A stretch of DNA of 64,000 bases from positions 31,217,400-31,281,399 of the forward strand of contig NC_083638.1 in the NCBI RefSeq assembly GCF_963576545.1. Reading direction: 5' to 3'. The notes below the pieces were generated by a model. That model ran no database searches, was not told the DNA's origin, and was given only the letters and a program-made list of their open reading frames with translations. Within the stretch, counting starts at the first letter, position 1. Every line of letters begins with the position of its first letter. Origin of the DNA: Limanda limanda (Eukaryota; Chordata; Actinopteri; Pleuronectiformes; Pleuronectidae). Of this stretch, positions 35,892 to 47,323 are shown one piece after another. Made by a program: the position numbers and the translations under genes.

Positions 35892-38439
35892 TGTTGTGCA
35901 ATAGGAGTAGACTTGACGTTGGCTAATTATTAATAATCATGAAATATGATTATTAAAATAATAAAAATCATCTATCAAAAATAATTAAATTATTAATTGA
36001 AGATGATCAGTAATCAAATAACAATAAAACCACTAATGAGAAAATAGGAATTATCAATTAGAAAGTACAAGCTATCAATTAACAATGATAAGGTTATCAA
36101 CCAAGAATAATGAAAATAATTAGTCAAAAACAATAAAATTATCAATTTAAGAATAATACTATTTATATTAATAATTGAGAAAGGGGGGCACCACCCTGGT
36201 TTCCAGGGACCAACGATGTCAAGCTATAATTATCAGTCTCATAATGATAAATGTCAAATTAATAATGTCAATATTTTAATATTAACGATTACTTAATAAA
36301 CAGTGAAGGCTTCTAAGTTCGAGCACAGGCAATCATAATCCAGCTGTATTCACACACTTATGCACAAATAATCACAGACTACAGATACTTTAATTACAAA
36401 AGTATTTATTAAAAAGGGGAAATAAAGTTATAATGTTATTCAATGATTTATCATTTTAACAAGCTCCAATATTTCAAAGATAAACACAGCAGCAGCACTT
36501 ATCACAATTCAGAAAATACATGTAAAACCTGCGGTCTACCTATGTATGTCTGTGTGTGTGTGTCTGTGTCAAAGTGTCTCTCTGTGTATGTGTGTGTATG
36601 TGAAATAAAGTTAGTGTTATTTAATGATTTATCACTTTAACAAACTCCCATATTTCAAAGATAACAACAGCAGCTAATCACAATTTAGAACACGCATGTA
36701 ACCTTTGGTCCATCTATGTGTCTCTGTCTGTGTCTATCAAAGTGTGTGTGTGTGTGTGTGGGTGTGTGTGTGTGTGTGTGAGAGAGCGAGAGAGAGAGAG
36801 AAAAGGAAGGGGGCGTGGCGATGACGCAGTCACATCTAAGATGGCGGCCGATCATGATTCGTGGAATCAAGGCCTAAAAACTCTCAAAATGGCGGATTGA
36901 CTACAAAACAAGATGGCGGAGCCGTTATGAATTTAGAGCCAGGATGGGAGGAGAGAGAGAGCGGAGGCGTGGCAATAATGGACTCAAAATGGTGGGTTAA
37001 CTTGCGTTATTCAAGATGGAGTCTATGTTAATGACACCATGTGGCCGGAGCTCACACTGGTGGTCGTCACATGAATTACACAAAGGAAATTTTAGACAAA
37101 GAGAATTCTTATCTCTGCTTGGCTTTGGGGGCCGAATGGTTTCCAGATGTGTTCAGCCTCTCTAAGCATAGATTTAACTATGTGACATGAACTGTATTCT
37201 AAATACAGATCGGAAACGTGTATAGGTCGGTCTAGAAGGAGAGAGAGAGAGAGAGAGAGAGGGAAGAGAACAAACTCTTAAAAATACGCCTGAGATGAGT
37301 TAACAGTGATTCACCCCTCAGCCCTCAAGCGAACGTTGTGGGCCGAGGTTCTGATCGGTGAAATCACTGCAGACTCACACAGACGTTAACAGTGCGGGCG
37401 GAGGCGCTTCTCGCGGCCCTATTTACTGTAACACAAAACATTGCGATCAAACCGGAAACCGGAAGTAGCGGCTCGGAGTAGTGGCCGGCTAAAACAATGG
37501 AACACGGAGGTTCCATCAACAAAATACACTCAAGTATTAAATCAACACGCTACGTATTAAAACTAACATCTGCCCAGACAACATAAGCCTCTCTTACTGT
37601 AACCATGGTTTCGTGGGGTGCATGCGCGTGGCGCGAATCTCCTGGAGGTTCAGTGAATCGCTTGAAGTCTCTCAGGCGGGCTCTCGTGAGCACCGCAGCT
37701 GGGCCGGAGCCGATCCGTCGTGCTCCGTGGCGAGATGAGGTTTCGTCTTCTTCTGCAGCAGCGGAGCTCGTGCTCACTCACAGGAACGTGCGGCTGCTTG
37801 TAGCCGTTGTAGATCGTGTGGAGAAAGAATAAAAGTAAAGTCCGTGGGGAAAAATGAAACAGTCTGAGATCGTCCAGCGAGCAATTTCCTGTTTGGTCTT
37901 TCAAAGTTAAAACAGGAAAAGTCCTTTTCAAAATAAAAACGTCGACTAAGATAAAAGAATAAATGAATGAAATGAATTGAAACAAACATCTTATTGCCTC
38001 CTTAAGCAACGGGAACCTCTGGTCAGACCTGAGGAGGCCTAACTGGAACGTCAGTGCTGGAGTAGAAAAAGAGGACAAAGAGTTAGTTGCCTCCTTAAGT
38101 TGCTGGGTTAACTGGTGAGACCCCGGGGGGGGTCTCGCTGTCACATCAGCATCGGAGTAAAAAGAGAAAGGTTTCTGTGAGCTCAGCCTTTTTAAGTCAT
38201 GTTCCAGGTGACTCCCCCCTGGGAGGAGGGGTCAGGGGTCAGTGTGGCCCTCCAGCCAATTGAGTTGTCAGGATTTGGCCCCCAGGGGCGGGCTTACAGT
38301 GGGGGACCCAGGAAGTGACCTGCTGCCACATGGAGATAAGGGCCCCATGCTGGATTTTTAAATGTAAGGGGTCTCCTGAAGTTGGTCTAAGGTTTTACGA
38401 CTCTTTGTTCTAAGTCAGATCACTGGGCCTTCCCCAACA
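35892..38439 (-). repeat. 3' LTR of the LTR retrotransposon
   Basis: A 2,548-bp LTR. From left to right on the + strand it has an AT-rich 0.5 kb, a TTTATT at about 36403-36408 (AATAAA on the element's strand, a plausible polyadenylation signal), GT/GA microsatellites at 36738-36801 and 37235-37262, a CpG-rich promoter-like zone at 36830-37720, and an end in CCTTCCCCAACA. Open frames inside (e.g. 164 codons at 37650-38144, minus) are repeated in the other LTR and have no recognisable domain. Confidence 0.9.
36838..37468. promoter_or_regulatory. cluster of YY1-type and ETS-type motifs in the LTR
   Basis: AAGATGGCGGCC (36838-36849), CAAAATGGCGG (36885-36895) and CAAGATGGCGG (36909-36919) match the YY1 core AAnATGGCGGC. 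ACCGGAAGTAG at 37458-37468 matches the ETS/GABP core. GGGGCGTGGC and ATGACGCA lie just before the first site. The same set recurs in the other LTR near 42368-42455 and 42985-43000. Such sites are typical of CpG-rich TATA-less promoters; promoter activity is inferred. Confidence 0.5.
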
Positions 38440-38450
38440 ATCCCCCTTTG
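38440..38450 (-). other. polypurine tract of the LTR retrotransposon
   Basis: On the minus strand, ATCAAAGGGGGAT lies immediately before the 3' LTR (TGTTGGGG...). This is the expected place and composition of the plus-strand primer for reverse transcription, and it fixes the element's orientation. Confidence 0.8.
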
Positions 38451-39142
38451 ATCTGGGAAGTGGGTCGTTACCCGGTTCCCAGGGCACACTAGGGTCGAGA
38501 GTCCAGTGATAATCCAGGAGAGGTAATCCTTGAGTGGAGTTGAAGCATTGAAAGTTAGTTCATCATGAGGCAGAGAGGCATAAATGTCTTTGAGGCATGA
38601 GTCTAAACAGAGAGAGGTAATTGTCTGGGCAGACAGGAACTAAATAACATCTATTCTAAAACACGGCGCACATTTTCAATTTCACATAATGCTTATCGGC
38701 AGTTATTGTTAACATACCAATGAATTTCGGTGAAGAGTGAAATGAAAGAAAAGTGGAAAAAGGAACAGAAGAAAATGTTTGAGTAGGTGCTGGTGTTTTG
38801 AGATAAACCTGTGTTATTCTGTCAAACCAAAACATTTAGAACGGCGAGTCACGTTCTGTTGTTCGCTAATCTGTGAATATATGGTAAATCCTATTTCTAG
38901 GTTTGCAAATCTACAGATATTGAAAATGCACTGCCAAGACTGAATTGCCAAGTGTACCCGTGAGGGCTGCACAACCGTAGTGGTAACGACTTCAAAATTC
39001 CTCAACGAGGTCTAAAGGGGTTCACTACTTGAACTACGTTATACAATTTACTGACAGAGGGTCTAAAGCATGCAACTATTGATGGAGTGAGTGGTTTGAG
39101 CGGTCTTTGTTTTAAAATTGGGATTTCTTCCCCCCCCCCCTT
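38451..39142 (-). other. non-coding 3' internal region of the LTR retrotransposon
   Basis: About 0.7 kb lies between the gag-like remnant and the polypurine tract, where pol and env would be expected. No protease, reverse transcriptase, RNase H or integrase motif is visible in any frame. Confidence 0.7.
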
Positions 39143-40575
39143 TCAGGTGTGGAGGTGAGAGGGGTTTCTGGCAGCGCCTTGGTCCTTCCCAGTCATTGAA
39201 GTCATCTTTAGGAGTGGAGAAGGAGGGCAACTGCTTCTAGCTCGCCAACGGGGTTCAGTGTCTGGTCTCTCAGTGGAGCCTGGAGGAACACGTGGCACAA
39301 TGTCTCTCATTGCTTCATCCACACATCTCCGTATTAATTCCTCTGTGCCAGGATGCATCCCATGTGTTGGATTTCGGTCACCATCTCTATACTCCTGGTA
39401 TTGATGAGGTTTCCTTTGGTTACAGCCCCTACTTCTCTGTTGAGAGGGATTCAGGTGCTGAGGTCGAAACTGTTTTATGGGGCTGGTTGAAATCCTCACC
39501 CCCTTGGTTTTGAGGGGCACCCTGTTAGAAGGGTCGTTGTTTCTGGTTCTCTTTGCTGGGGTTCATCTTGGCGTGGGGAAAGTTGTCATCTTCCAGCGCC
39601 GGGTCCACATTGAGTTGGACTTGAACTGCCAGAGCCACGGTGTCGTCTTCGTTGAACCCTCGGTTGTCTGGGTCGAAGCGATAAATGTCTTTTTCAAGGG
39701 GCTCTAGCCGCCGGTTGCGGATTTCCTCTCTTTGAGGGGGTGCTGAGTCATCAGTGTCTTTTGACTCGAATGTGCCACGGTACTCATCTTCGTGGCCACC
39801 ATCTCTTGCACCGGGGGTGGAGGACCATCCAGGACGCGACCGTGAGTCATGGTGCGCCTCTGCCTGAGTGACAGACTGGGAATCTCTTTCAGCCCTCCAG
39901 GACGGATTCCTTCCGTCGTCGTGGTGTGGATCAGCATGGCTCCGCGCAGGATGTGTTCGTTCTGGCTGGAGTGGATGCTTAGTGTCCGCTGGACAGGCAT
40001 TTGATGCTGCCTCATAGCGGTCCCAGGTCACTGCACGTCTAGGGGTTGAGTCCTGTTCCCCCTTTGGTGTTGAGTGGGTCGGAGCGGTGGACTGCTGGGT
40101 GTGTCTGGCTCTCCAGAGCAAAGCTCCCTCTGCATGAGGGTTGTGGAGCTGTGCTCGCAGCTGTTCTCCCAGTGTCTCTGCTGTGCTGGCTCCACCGGGA
40201 ATGACGTCAGCTCCTGGCCCTGTCATCAGGGATCTCAGCTGGAGGGGGGGGCAGCTCTGTTTGACTGTGCCCCCCTTTCTGCTGACCTTTGACCTGCGTG
40301 TGCTCCTGCACCGCCTGGTCCTGTTCTTTGCGGGTCTCGATGATATGCCGCAGGTGGGAGTTTTCTCCTGCTCCGCTCGACATGCTGCTTGCATGGCTCT
40401 GAGCGCCTTCGCATGTTCTTGGGTCTGCAGCTCGGCTCTCTGCTGGTAGAGGAGTGTCAGTTGACCCAGAGCATGGGGTATTTTCGGATGCGGGCCAGTG
40501 GGGTTGATGAGTGCATGGACAGTTCTTGATCTTACGATCGCAGGTACTTATTTCATACTCACTCAACTCACTCAC
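39143..40575 (-). pseudogene. gag-like region of the LTR retrotransposon, frameshifted and lacking most of the capsid part
   Basis: Three overlapping minus-strand frames follow one another: 40575-40207 (122 codons, starting MSELSEYEIS), 40394-39525 (289 codons) and 39520-39143 (125 codons). The first change of frame lies in a zone with a run of eight C on the minus strand (about 40244-40251), a likely slip site. The protein is rich in Pro, Ser, Gln and charged residues, as in Gag matrix regions. A segment LEPLEKDIYRFDPDNRGF resembles the start of the capsid-like domain of fish retroelement Gag. The capsid body expected after it is missing, and no zinc knuckle is seen. The Gag identity rests on position and this short similarity. 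Confidence 0.5.
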
Positions 40576-41386
40576 CGCATCATTAGAAAAAATTAATCAG
40601 ACTGGCTACAGTCTCTAATAGGACGTCTGGTCCTGAGGGAGCGCTTGCCCCATGGTGGTACATGCTACTCATGTTCTGAGTGCGAAAAGACACCTGGTGG
40701 ACGGCTCAAGCTCGCTTGGATAAAAGCGGGTAAAACGCTTAATTAACACTACACAACAAGATGCACAGGTGAGCTTCACCCTGTGTCTATATAGTAGCAA
40801 TGAAGGATAGCTCGGTGGCTCAATCCTTAAGACCTAGTTGTTCAACAACTAGTCTCCTGAAAACTAGTCTCTCAAATCTAGTTTGTCTCCTTAAGATCAA
40901 AAAGCATGCAGAAAATCTCCTATAAAAATTACCAACTACTGAAACGCAGTCAGCAACCAACCAAAGTTACACAAAAGTCTGCTTAGCAAAGGGAATTAAG
41001 AATAAAGAAACTTCAAAGAGAAATTAGTTTCGAACCTATGTCTCTCTTCAAAGATTAATCATAATTATTGTGCATTGAGATGACACAACCACTTATATGC
41101 TAGAAGCAACCAACCACGGATACACAAGGCACTAGTATACCTGCTTGGGACAGGTGCAAAGGGATTAAAATAAAAAATTTCAAAGAGTATTAAATTCCTA
41201 GAATTATTTTTCTCTTTTCTTAAATCATTTATGATCAATACCAAATGAGAGAAAGGAAAAGTTTTGAAAAAAATTTAAAATTTAAATTTTTTTTTTTAAT
41301 TTTTCACAAAAAAAAAATTAAATTTCTGGAAAAAAAAGAATCTGGATTATTGTACACAGTATTATGATACAGCTGGAGTTAGATCG
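40576..41386 (-). other. 5' leader of the LTR retrotransposon
   Basis: About 0.8 kb of non-coding leader between the primer site and the gag-like frame. It has an A/T homopolymer zone at about 41260-41335 on the + strand that can pair with itself (AAATTTAAATTT...). A packaging signal would be expected here, but I cannot identify one. Confidence 0.5.
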
Positions 41387-41403
41387 CCTCACAGGGGGCA
41401 CCA
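41387..41403 (-). other. primer-binding site, elongator tRNA-Met type
   Basis: Read on the minus strand, four bases after the 5' LTR comes TGGTGCCCCCTGTGAGG. This is complementary, with one mismatch, to the 3' end of vertebrate elongator tRNA-Met including CCA (tRNA sequence from memory). It marks where reverse transcription would start. Confidence 0.75.
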
Positions 41404-41407
41404 TTTA

Positions 41408-42763
41408 TGTTGTGCAATAGGAGTAGACTTGACGTTGGCTAATTATTAATAATCATGAAATATGATTATTAAAATAATAAAAATTATCTATCAAAAATAA
41501 TTAAATTATTAATTGAAGATGATCAGTAATCAAATAACAATAAAACCACTAATGAGAAAATAGGAATTATCAATTAGAAAGTACAAGCTATCAATTAACA
41601 ATGATAAGGTTATCAACCAAGAATAATGAAAATAATTAGTCAAAAACAATAAAATTATCAATTTAAGAATAATACTATCTATATTAATAATTGAGAAAGG
41701 GGGGCACCACCCTGGTTTCCAGGGACCAACGATGTCAAGCTATAATTATCAGTCTCATAATGATAAATGTCAAATTAATAATGTCAATATTTTAATATTA
41801 ACGATTACTTAATAAACAGTGAAGGCTTCTAAGTTCGAGCACAGGCAATCATAATCCAGCTGTATTCACACACTTATGCACAAATAATCACAGACTACAG
41901 ATACTTTAATTACAAAAGTATTTATTAAAAAGGGGAAATAAAGTTATAATGTTATTCAATGATTTATCATTTTAACAAGCTCCAATATTTCAAAGATAAA
42001 CACAGCAGCAGCACTTATCACAATTCAGAAAATGCATGTAAAACCTGCGGTCTACCTATGTATGTCTGTCTCTGTGTGTGTGTGTCTGTGTCAAAGTGTC
42101 TCTCTGTGTATGTGTGTGTATGTGAAATAAAGTTAGTGTTATTTAATGATTTATCACTTTAACAAACTCCCATATTTCAAAGATAACAACAGCAGCTTAT
42201 CACAATTTAGAACACGCATGTAACCTTTGGTCCATCTATGTGTCTCTGTGTGTGTGTATCTGTCTGTGTCTATCAAAGTGTCTGTGTGTGTGTGTGTGTG
42301 TGTGTGAGATGAGCGAGAGAGAGAGAGAAAAGGAAGGGGGCGTGGCGATGACGCAGTCACATCTAAGATGGCGGCCGATCATGATTCGTGGAATCAAGGC
42401 CTAAAAACTCTCAAAATGGCGGATTGCCTACAAAACAAGATGGCGGAGCCGTTATGAATTTAGAGCCAGGATGGGAGGAGAGAGAGAGCGGAGGCGTGGC
42501 AATAATGGACTCAAAATGGTGGGTTAACTTGCGTTATTCAAGATGGAGTCTATGTTAATGACACCATGTGGCCGGAGCTCACACTGGTGGTCGTCACATG
42601 AATTACACAAAGGAAATTTTAGACAAAGAGAATTCTTATCTCTGCTTGGCTTTGGGGGCCGAATGGTTTCCAGATGTGTTCAGCCTCTCTAAGCATAGAT
42701 TTAACTATGTGACATGAACTGTATTCTAAGTACAGATCGGAAACGTGTATAGGTCGGTCTAGA

Positions 42764-42801
<38 letters not shown>

Positions 42802-43976
42802 AGAGAACGAACTCTTAAAAATACGCCTGAGATGAGTTAACAGTGATTCACCCCTCAGCCCTCAAGCGAACGTTGTGGGCCGAGGTTCTGATCGGTGAAA
42901 TCACTGCAGACTCACACAGACGTTAACAGTGCGGGCGGAGGCGCTTCTCGCGGCCCTATTTACTGTAACACAAAACATTGCGATCAAACCGGAAACCGGA
43001 AGTAGCGGCTCGGAGTAGTGGCCGGCTAAAACAATGGAACACGGAGGTTCCATCAACAAAATACACTCAAGTATTAAATCAACACGCTACGTATTAAAAC
43101 TAACATCTGCCCAGACAACATAAGCCTCTCTTACTGTAACCATGGTTTCGTGGGGTGCATGCGCGTGGCGCGAATCTCCCGGAGGTTCAGTGAATCGCTT
43201 GAAGTCTCTCAGGCGGGCTCTCGTGAGCACCGCAGCTGGGCCGGAGCCGAACCGTCGTGCTCCGTGGCGAGATGAGGTTTCGTCTTCTTCTGCAGCAGCG
43301 GAGCTCGTGCTCACTCACAGGAACGTGCGGCTGCTTGTAGCCGTTGTAGATCGTGTGGAGAAAGAATAAAAGTAAAGTCCGTGGGGAAAAATGAAACAGT
43401 CTGAGATCGTCCAGCGAGCAATTTCCTGTTTGGTCTTTCAAAGTTAAAACAGGAAAAGTCCTTTTCAAAATAAAAACGTCGACTAAGATAAAAGAATAAA
43501 TGAATGAAATGAATTGAAACAAACATCTTATTGCCTCCTTAAGCAACGGGAACCTCTGGTCAGACCTGAGGAGGCCTAACTGGAACGTCAGTGCTGGAGT
43601 AGAAAAAGAGGACAAAGAGTTAGTTGCCTCCTTAAGTTGCTGGGTTAACTGGTGAGACCCCGGGGGGGGTCTCGTTGTCACATCAGCATCGGAGTAAAAA
43701 GAGAAAGGTTTCTGTGAGCTCAGCCTTTTTAAGTCATGTTCCAGGTGACTCCCCCCTGGGAGGAGGGGTCAGGGGTCAGTGTGGCCCTCCAGCCAATTGA
43801 GTTGTCAGGATTTGGCCCCCAGGGGCAGGCTTACAGTGGGGGACCCAGGAAGTGACCTGCTGCCACATGGAGATAAGGGCCCCATGCTGGATTTTTAAAT
43901 GTAAGGGGTCTCCTGAAGTTGGTCTAAGGTTTTACGACTCTTTGTTCTAAGTCAGATCACTGGGCCTTCCCCAACA
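41408..43976 (-). repeat. 5' LTR of the LTR retrotransposon
   Basis: A 2,569-bp LTR, nearly identical to 35892-38439. The main differences are microsatellite lengths near 42063-42088, 42245-42310 and 42765-42797, plus scattered single bases such as the one in the GCCGATCC/GCCGAACC pair. It would carry the active promoter of the element. Confidence 0.9.
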
Positions 43977-43980
43977 TGTT

Positions 43981-44624
43981 GGACCTCTTCTATTCACGAT
44001 TGTGATGTATGCCCTTACAAGTCAAAGAACTGGCCACGGGCCATGAAAGCCAATGGAGTTTTCTTTTGTGCTGGTTTCCTTATTTGACCACATGAGCTCG
44101 TTTTTTTGGCTATATTTAGATTACCAAAGGGCACACACTTTCCCTGCAGTGTATATGACAGAATGAAATAACTAAACAAATCAGAGGAATTGTGCGAGGA
44201 CTATATGTGAGTAAGACACTTTATGTGGTCAGAAGCCTTGTCATACAAAATACATCTTTGAACCTTGTCCAGTTGATGTCCTGATTTTCAAAAAATGAGC
44301 AATTCCCCTTTTTGAACAGGAGGGTGTATGGATGTTTCCACTCTTACTGTCAAAAACTGAAATTACGAGAGGGCCCCTAGACACTTACCATCTTTTTATG
44401 AGGTGTGTGCGAGTGCGAATACCAGCATGAGCGAGTATATTGCATTAATGAGTACTTGCCTTATAATTACAATTGCTGCTGTGTTTTCAGGAGCCACTAA
44501 GCTTCATATCGGGTGCTGCAACATTTAGATGAATTTGGTGGAACACTGCATGTGCATCAGTCTCCTGCAGCAGTTCAGTGGGGCAGCCATCTTGCATAGG
44601 TGAGGTGAGCAATGTGGCCCGGCA
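43981..44624. other. intron, unremarkable
   Basis: The pre-insertion intron sequence resumes after the LTR element. I see nothing recognisable. Confidence 0.5.
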
Positions 44625-44628
44625 TTAA

Positions 44629-45112
44629 AGGGACTCTTACCTTTGTTGCATTTTTACACTTTTTTTGGATAAGGTTAAATTGGTATTAATAAGGTAATGA
44701 AACTCTAAAATGCAAGACAGACCCACCAGGAGTAAAAACAAACAATTATTTCACTCTCATAATATTTAGTGAAAACTTCAACCAATAAAATTCTTCGGAC
44801 CGAAGGACCTCATTAGCCGACAGACCTGTCTGTTTGCTGCATGGACATGCAGGTTTTCCGTCTGCTTCTTGTGGCGCATTCGGGCTCGCGTCATCAAGGC
44901 ATGTGAATGTAAATGTATATAACTTACGGAATCCATTGCTTTGGTAAACAAAAACTCACGTGCGTGCGCGGAGGCAGTAGGTTAAGTCTGCTTGTAAATA
45001 AAGTTTCTTCAAAAAAACACCGCGGATGGGAACGAGGGGGTGGGGCATTGGAGGAAGGCGGGATGATTTCAATGTGCTGTAATTCTCAAATGCAACAAAG
45101 GTAAGAGTCCCT
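44629..45112. mobile_element. TTAA-targeting MITE (Kolobok/piggyBac-like)
   Basis: A 484-bp element with 25-bp perfect inverted ends starting AGGGACTCTTACCTTTGTTG, flanked by TTAA (44625-44628 and 45113-45116). The TTAA target is shared by piggyBac and Kolobok families; the purine-rich AGGG ends favour Kolobok. The interior has no transposase. Confidence 0.8.
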
Positions 45113-45116
45113 TTAA

Positions 45117-45888
45117 AGCAAACATTTTTCTGTAACATTAATCAGGTGTGCCCTTACCAGGATATTGCAAATGCACAGTTGGTGATTTGTGTACCCTCCC
45201 CCACATTATTACACACCATAGGTGAGCATGTTGGAGGCTGTTACAATCATGACCTGTCACATTTGCTGCCTTCTTCCCCCTGAAACTCAGGACTAACCCC
45301 CCCCCATGATGCTCTGGCAGTTTGGGCATTTTGTGTACAGTTTTCTTCAGGAAAAACTTAATTTATCTGGCATAATATTGAGTGTGCACAAATGTTTAAC
45401 ATTTAAATATGATTCATAAAGGGGGTGATGGTTCATGTAGTGGAGTATGTATAGGCGTATGTAGAGAATATATGTTGGTATTTTTTTAATTAATGTATGC
45501 ACACTCTACTAAGTCAGCCTTATTTATCCACAGGAGTGAGGGAAACGTTTTGTCTTCCCTTTTTCCTGCCTACCTATTTTCCTCTTTCTTTATTTACTCT
45601 AACCCAGCCCCTCCTGAGGAAGCTAGGCACTCTGCTTTTAAATGTAACAATGATAAGCTGATCCTGATGAAACAATGCTTTAGTCCAGCAATGCTAGAAT
45701 CTACTGTAATAATTACAACATAAACACCTGTACTGTGCTCATACAGTCTGTGTTCAAACAACAGGAGTAATTTGGTACACATGCTATATTTTAAATTTGT
45801 CAGGGTTTTGAACGAACTTTTCTTTTCATACAAATTTGTATTAGTGGATCCACTTGCTAGCAAGGCCATAGCGTGGAAAGAATTTTCA
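45117..45888. other. intron, unremarkable
   Basis: AT-rich sequence without splice-site pairs, domains or clear repeats. Confidence 0.5.
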
Positions 45889-45896
45889 ATGATCAA

Positions 45897-46707
45897 TAGG
45901 GTTGCAAAATTCCGGGAATATTCAAAGTTGGAAACTTTCCATGAGAATTAACAGGAATAAACTGGAAATGTTATGGGTAATTTATACTATCTGTATTTAC
46001 CTTGTCATATACAGACATAAAAATAAACATTCGGTTTTGTCATAGGCTGATTTGAGCCCTGAGGAAACTTTGGGCACTTGACTATGTGCTTCTGCATCTT
46101 TGTGTCATTCTTAACATAGGTCTTTGCCCAGTATTTGCAAATGTACACAGCGTTTCGTTCTACATTGGATGGGGTGAAATGTCTCCACACATTAGATAGT
46201 GCACGTGGCATTGTTCTGTAAAATAAGATGAGAAAAAAGTTTGTAAAAAAACACTAATGCAATGCCAGAGATATAAAAAGTAAGCAAAACAATTGGAATC
46301 GTCTGTAAAAATATTTTACAATTGATGGATAAATGAATGGAAATAGGCTAGATGAACAGATGAACAATCCTCAATCAGCATGGTAATATATTTTCCCCAT
46401 TGATATCATTGAAACTTACCTGACTAGTCCTGCACACTACAGCAGGCCTCAATCAGCCCTGCTGTAGTATGCAGGATTCTGGGAATTATCTGTGCATGTG
46501 ATGGAAGAATGCACAGTGGAGGGTTGAAATTCAACGTGCAGTGTGTGCTGCATTCCATACATCTTTAAAATAGAATTTTGAATGCTCAGCGTTTAATTTG
46601 CGTTTTTTTTTTTTTTTTTTTTCAAAATTCCACAAATTCCCGAGCTTAACTTCCCGTGGAAAGTTTCCGGAAATTTACCGGAAACTTTCCGCCCCTTTGC
46701 AACCCTA
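45897..46707 (-). mobile_element. hAT-family element, internally deleted
   Basis: An 811-bp element with ends TAGGGTTGCAAAATTCCGGG and ...TTTGCAACCCTA, flanked by a perfect 8-bp duplication, ATGATCAA (45889-45896, 46708-46715). It keeps a fragment of transposase (46005-46211, minus strand). A 20-base-plus T run lies at about 46600-46622. Confidence 0.9.
46005..46211 (-). pseudogene. hAT transposase N-terminal fragment (degraded BED zinc finger)
   Basis: A 68-codon frame starts MPRALSNVWRHFTP. It contains the BED-finger region YICKYWAKTYVKN followed by MQKHIVKCPKFP. The usual C-x2-C pair is damaged (the second Cys is Trp), while the later His and Cys are kept. The catalytic hAT domain is absent, so this is a relic of the autonomous parent within a shortened element. 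Confidence 0.65.
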
Positions 46708-46715
46708 ATGATCAA

Positions 46716-47323
46716 CCAATGTTGCATTTTTCAGCTATACAGTAAATGGCTAATTAAATATGTACTAAGAAAAAGCCTCCATATGAGGAGGGGATACAAC
46801 TTACAGAGAAGCTTGGATTGGCTTAAATCTCATTCTTACCCTTCATAGCACCACTTCACACACATTATCACATATTATCTGCATGCACATAGCTATGAGG
46901 TAATGGAAGGAGATGCAGACAGAGGCAGGGCTGTGTTGTGAGGCATTGTGGCAGCTCCTGGCCCTGCACAGCTCTGCCCTACCATAATACTCTCAGTTTG
47001 CTAATCTTCCTGCACAATGAGAACACTCCTGCTCTTTGTGCAAGTAGGCCCAAAGTGTGTGACCCACTCTGAGCCTCACTATAATCACAGCACTCATTAA
47101 AAGTCCTGCCTTGAAACCCCTGCCACCCACGTTTCCCCCTCTCTGTTTCTCCTCTCCAGGCTGTCACCAGATTCCAGGGAATCACAGTTGTTGAGCTGTT
47201 TTAACTGTACAAACATCTCCAATTTACTCTGGAGTGCATGACTCTGCATTTCTTTTTATATTTACTTATCTGAATCTAATCTATATATTCAACATAAAAT
47301 GAAAACTGCACAAATCAATATAT
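46716..47323. other. intron, unremarkable
   Basis: Nothing recognisable beyond simple A/T-rich sequence. Confidence 0.5.

Larger units (their letters stand above)
35892..43976 (-). mobile_element. long-LTR, pol-less LTR retrotransposon (LARD-like), minus strand
   Basis: An 8.1-kb element with two direct repeats of about 2.55 kb (35892-38439 and 41408-43976), each starting TGTTG and ending CAACA on the + strand. It is flanked by a TGTT duplication (35888-35891, 43977-43980). Read on the minus strand it has a 5' LTR, a tRNA-Met-type primer site, a gag-like region, a polypurine tract and a 3' LTR. The internal part is only 2,968 bp and has no protease, reverse transcriptase or integrase, so it must be mobilised by another element. 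The LTRs differ by only about a dozen base changes that I could see, plus microsatellite length, so the insertion is recent. Confidence 0.9.

Noticed and set aside
37650..38144. 164-codon minus-strand frame, repeated at 43187-43681
   Set aside because: It is inside both LTRs, overlaps a similar frame on the opposite strand, and has no recognisable domain. Its repetition is due to LTR identity.
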